Notes under the pieces: model-generated
What the model was told of the DNA's origin: nothing
Database searches by the model: none
Seen by the model: the letters and a program-made list of their open reading frames with translations, nothing else
Shown: in pieces, positions 24,101-26,079 of the stretch
How positions within the stretch are numbered: position 1 is the stretch's first letter
Layout of the letters: each line of letters opens with the position of its first letter
Made by a program: the position numbers and the translations under genes
NCBI GenBank assembly: GCA_963636105.1
Contig: CAVHIG010000022.1
Span: 1-26,079, forward strand
From: CAVHIG01 sp963636105
Lineage (GTDB): Bacteria > Bacillota > Clostridia > Peptostreptococcales > Anaerovoracaceae
Direction of reading: 5' to 3'
Length of the DNA: 26,079 bases

Positions 24101-24197
24101 TAGACTGTCTGATGAGGCAAGGGGATAATTGTTACTGTTCAGACCCCACTAAGAGCAGTTGATACTCAGTGACGCACTTTTTAATTCCAAAATATGT
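24101..24197. other. Intergenic stretch after ylmH with no feature seen
   Basis: No convincing terminator, promoter or gene was found in this stretch. The first inverted-repeat unit of the following array (24202-24238) ends in a short T-run and could serve as the ylmH terminator. Confidence 0.4.
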
Positions 24198-24483
24198 AAA
24201 AGTATCGTGAAACCACATTTTTTAGAAAATCACGATACCTTTTGGTTGTAAAATCCTCCATTTCAGAGCTTTTTCTCCTAAAAAACTGACGAAAGTATCG
24301 CGAAAATCGATTTTTTAAGTTTTCACGATATCTTTCTATTGCAAAAGGTATCGTGAAATTCGGAAATTGGACAAATCACGATACTTTTGCTGAAAATCCG
24401 CTATCAAATCCCTGAAATTTGTGTCCGTAATGGTCAAAAGGTACTGCAAAATTTGAAAATCAACTAAATCACGATACCTTTTC
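24198..24483. repeat. Four-unit inverted-repeat array (GTATCGTGA / TCACGATAC)
   Basis: Left arms start at 24202, 24295, 24348 and 24441. Right arms start at 24230, 24323, 24376 and 24469. Arm-to-arm distance is 28 bp in all four units and unit spacing is 93, 53, 93 bp. Units 1 and 3 have perfect 9-bp arms, unit 2 has a C-for-T change, and unit 4 has a decayed left arm (GTACTGCAA). Arms are flanked by A runs on the left and T runs on the right. The 146-bp offset of units 1-2 to 3-4 and a shared AAAATCC in the spacers suggest an old tandem duplication. Confidence 0.85.
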
Positions 24484-24557
24484 TCTTTAAATCCATATTG
24501 TGTGGTCTGATTAGTAACCTGAAAAATATTATCAGGTAGCGATGAAAATAATAGGGC

Positions 24558-24586
24558 TTGCCAAGCGGCGGGCTATGTGTTAGAAT
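24558..24586 (+). promoter_or_regulatory. Promoter of the cobalamin-riboswitch transcript
   Basis: TTGCCA (24558-24563), a 17-bp spacer and TAGAAT (24581-24586), with TGT before the -10 (extended -10). It starts the transcript about 10 nt before the riboswitch. An unassigned hairpin ACCTGA/TCAGGT lies upstream at 24517-24537. Confidence 0.65.
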
Positions 24587-24602
24587 TATGGGTGAATTGA
24601 AA

Positions 24603-24797
24603 AAGGTTTGTGTTCTTTCGAAAAGCCGCCACCGCTCAGGGGACGAAACTGCCGAAAGCTAAGATGGAAGCAGGTGAGAGTCCTGCGCGGTTCCGCCACT
24701 GTAAGGATGGAGCGCCTCCTATATAAGTCACTGAGCTTTGAAAAGGCTTGGGAAGGCAGGCAGGCGCGTAGATGTCCGAGTCAGGAGACATGCACAC
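24603..24797 (+). ncRNA. Cobalamin riboswitch
   Basis: The conserved elements appear in order: GGTTTGTG at the 5' side, GGTGAGAGTCC and GCGCGGTTCCGCCACTGTAA in the core, AGTCACTGAG, GGGAAGGC, and the B12 box region GAGTCAGGAGACATGCAC. It binds adenosyl- or another cobalamin and normally represses the downstream gene when B12 is plentiful. Any ORFs read through it are artefacts. Confidence 0.93.
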
Positions 24798-24864
24798 TAC
24801 CGGTAGTATTTTTCCTGCGCAGAAGCGAGAGACTGCATGCGGATACACAAAGAAAATGACAGCA

Positions 24865-24916
24865 AAAACGGGCTGACATCGTTTTGGGTGACCAAAGCGA
24901 GGGATGCCCGTTTTTT
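24865..24916 (+). terminator. Expression-platform terminator of the cobalamin riboswitch
   Basis: An outer stem AAAACGGGC with GCCCGTTTT and an inner stem CGTTTTGG with CCAAAGCG around a GTGA loop are separated by an internal loop and followed by TTTTTT (24911-24916). It sits between the aptamer and the GLUG gene, as expected for a transcription-attenuating riboswitch. The 12-bp palindrome at 24796-24807 may take part in the switch. Between here and the gene (24917-25026) only a small CGCCT/AGGCG hairpin is seen. Confidence 0.85.
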
Positions 24917-25026
24917 AGTGCAAATTTTCCTGCGTGCGGCCATTTCCTGGCGTGGAAAGCGGCACAAGAAATACGGGCAGAGATTATGACTACGCCTCAA
25001 AAAGGCGGAAAGGAGCAAAAATAGAA

Positions 25027-26079
25027 ATGACAGAAAAAACGAGTAAGTTTGGCCGAATTCTTGCGCTTGTACTTACCTTTGTGATGGTAGCCACAGGCAT
25101 GAATTTCGGTATGTGGGGTGCGGAAACGGCGTGGGCCGACACCGTAGCCGAGAGCGTCAGCACCGCGGAGGACTTCGCGGAGATGGATGCGGCCGGAAGC
25201 TATAAGCTGACAGCTGACATCACCGTGACAGAGCCGTATGCAAAGGATTTTACCGGTACCTTTGACGGAGACGGGCATACGGTGACGCTGGCGATAGACA
25301 GCACAAGCGCAAATACCGGCTTGTTTTCAACTCTTGCAGGAGGAGCTGTTGTAAAGAATGTGACGACAGCAGGAAGCGTGGCTGCAAGCGGTAAAAATTA
25401 TGTAGGTGGTATTGCTGGTTTTGCCAATACCTATGAAGGAGCAATAACAATTGAAAATTGCAAAAATACGGCATCTGTCTCCGGCAATAAAGCCGTAGGC
25501 GGCATACTTGGATACTGTACAGGCTCAAGTAATAGCGTAACCATTCAAAATTGCGCAAATACCGGCGCAGTTACCGGCTCAAACCTTCAGGTGGGCGGTA
25601 TAGTAGGTAACTTTGAAAATACGCATATAATCAAAAATTGCTATAATACTGGAAATATCACAGGTTTTAATAACTATGCAGGCATCATCGGCAGAGGCGC
25701 AAAGGGCGTAAGCATCGAAAATTGCTATACGACAGGCGTGATTGCTGCCTACGGTACATCGGAAAACGCAGGATATGCAATTATAGGCTCGGCGACATCA
25801 AGTACTACAAGCTCTGTGACAAATTCATACGCACTGGAAGGCTGTGCAACGACACTTGTATATACAAGTGGAATCAGTACTGACAAAGTATCTGGATTCA
25901 AGACCGCAGACGAAATGCAATCTGCGGGCTTTGCAAGCACTCTCGGTGATGCTTTCATGGCAAAGTCAGGTGACTATCCAGCCTTGACTTGGGAGACGCC
26001 GACGGCACCAGTTGCATTTACAATCAGTCCGTCGAATGCAGTTCTCAGCATCAATGGCAAAACATATACAGGTTCGAAT
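25027..26079 (+). CDS. Secreted GLUG-repeat surface protein, 3' end outside the window
   Basis: The frame stays open for 351 codons to the window end, so the protein is truncated only by the window. A signal peptide (about 1-37, cleavage likely after AWA before DT) precedes an ADITVTEPYAKDFTGTFDGDGHTV segment typical of GLUG proteins, here split at residues about 60-85, then repeats of about 30 residues (VGGIAGF, VGGILGY, VGGIVGN, AGIIGRG) with NCxNTG turns up to about 240. The last residues (FTISPSNAVLSING) look like the start of a further beta domain. It is probably exported and surface-located. AAAGGAG (25009-25015) is 11 nt before the ATG. Cobalamin-riboswitch control suggests a role in B12 acquisition. 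Confidence 0.85.
   Translation, partial: MTEKTSKFGRILALVLTFVMVATGMNFGMWGAETAWADTVAESVSTAEDFAEMDAAGSYKLTADITVTEPYAKDFTGTFDGDGHTVTLAIDSTSANTGLFSTLAGGAVVKNVTTAGSVAASGKNYVGGIAGFANTYEGAITIENCKNTASVSGNKAVGGILGYCTGSSNSVTIQNCANTGAVTGSNLQVGGIVGNFENTHIIKNCYNTGNITGFNNYAGIIGRGAKGVSIENCYTTGVIAAYGTSENAGYAIIGSATSSTTSSVTNSYALEGCATTLVYTSGISTDKVSGFKTADEMQSAGFASTLGDAFMAKSGDYPALTWETPTAPVAFTISPSNAVLSINGKTYTGSN

Noticed and set aside
24198..24483. CRISPR-like appearance of the repeat array.
   Set aside because: The arms alternate in orientation, are only 9 bp, show irregular 93/53/93 spacing, and no cas gene is present.
24608..24859. Open frames of 70-83 codons on both strands over the riboswitch.
   Set aside because: The conserved cobalamin aptamer elements explain the sequence as RNA rather than protein.

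Overview
The window looks like a chromosomal segment of an anaerobic, low-to-moderate-GC Firmicute (class Clostridia, most like Lachnospiraceae or a neighbouring family). The reasons are strong AGGAGG-type ribosome binding sites, sigma-A-type TTGACA/TATAAT promoters, lipoproteins with a classic lipobox, a cytoplasmic RNase HI, YlmH, a bactofilin, an AAA-ATPase/PD-(D/E)XK protein of the kind common in gut Clostridia, and a cobalamin riboswitch. No rRNA, tRNA, insertion sequence or CRISPR array was seen.

Layout. (1) 1-3095, cell envelope: a secreted lytic transglycosylase (+), then, convergent across a bidirectional terminator, a translationally coupled bactofilin and NodB-type polysaccharide deacetylase (-). 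(2) 3398-6235: a large hybrid sensor kinase with two periplasmic-binding-protein-type sensor domains and its own promoter and terminator. (3) 6455-7531: an orphan membrane-fusion (efflux adaptor) protein whose stop codon abuts the stop codon of the opposing operon. (4) 7532-11363 (-): a sensory operon made of an 8-segment membrane sensor with no recognisable kinase core, a soluble PAS/histidine kinase, a LuxR-type response regulator and RNase HI. (5) 11624-19714 (+), divergent from it: nine co-oriented genes starting with a degenerate receiver and a small DUF protein, then an SPFH/zinc-ribbon protein, two DUF4428 zinc-finger paralogues, a YdjG-like double-zinc-ribbon membrane protein, a TPM-domain (YdjH-like) protein and two lipoproteins. 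This resembles the Bacillus subtilis ydjGHI part of the PspA membrane-stress locus but has no PspA in view. (6) 20017-21702: AAA-ATPase/PD-(D/E)XK protein with its own promoter. (7) 21732-22925 (-): an MFS transporter with a leader terminator (probable attenuator). (8) 23071-24100: two near-identical 62-bp hairpin repeats, then ylmH. (9) 24198-24483: a regular four-unit inverted-repeat array of unknown function. (10) 24558-26079: promoter, cobalamin riboswitch, terminator and the first 351 codons of a secreted GLUG-repeat surface protein, cut by the window end.

Functional reading. The divergent pair of blocks 4 and 5 is the most coherent system: membrane sensor, kinase and regulator back to back with a membrane-associated SPFH/zinc-ribbon/TPM cluster, sharing an intergenic region with a tandem repeat placed like a regulator site. 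The most structured unexplained DNA is in 23071-23282 and 24198-24483.
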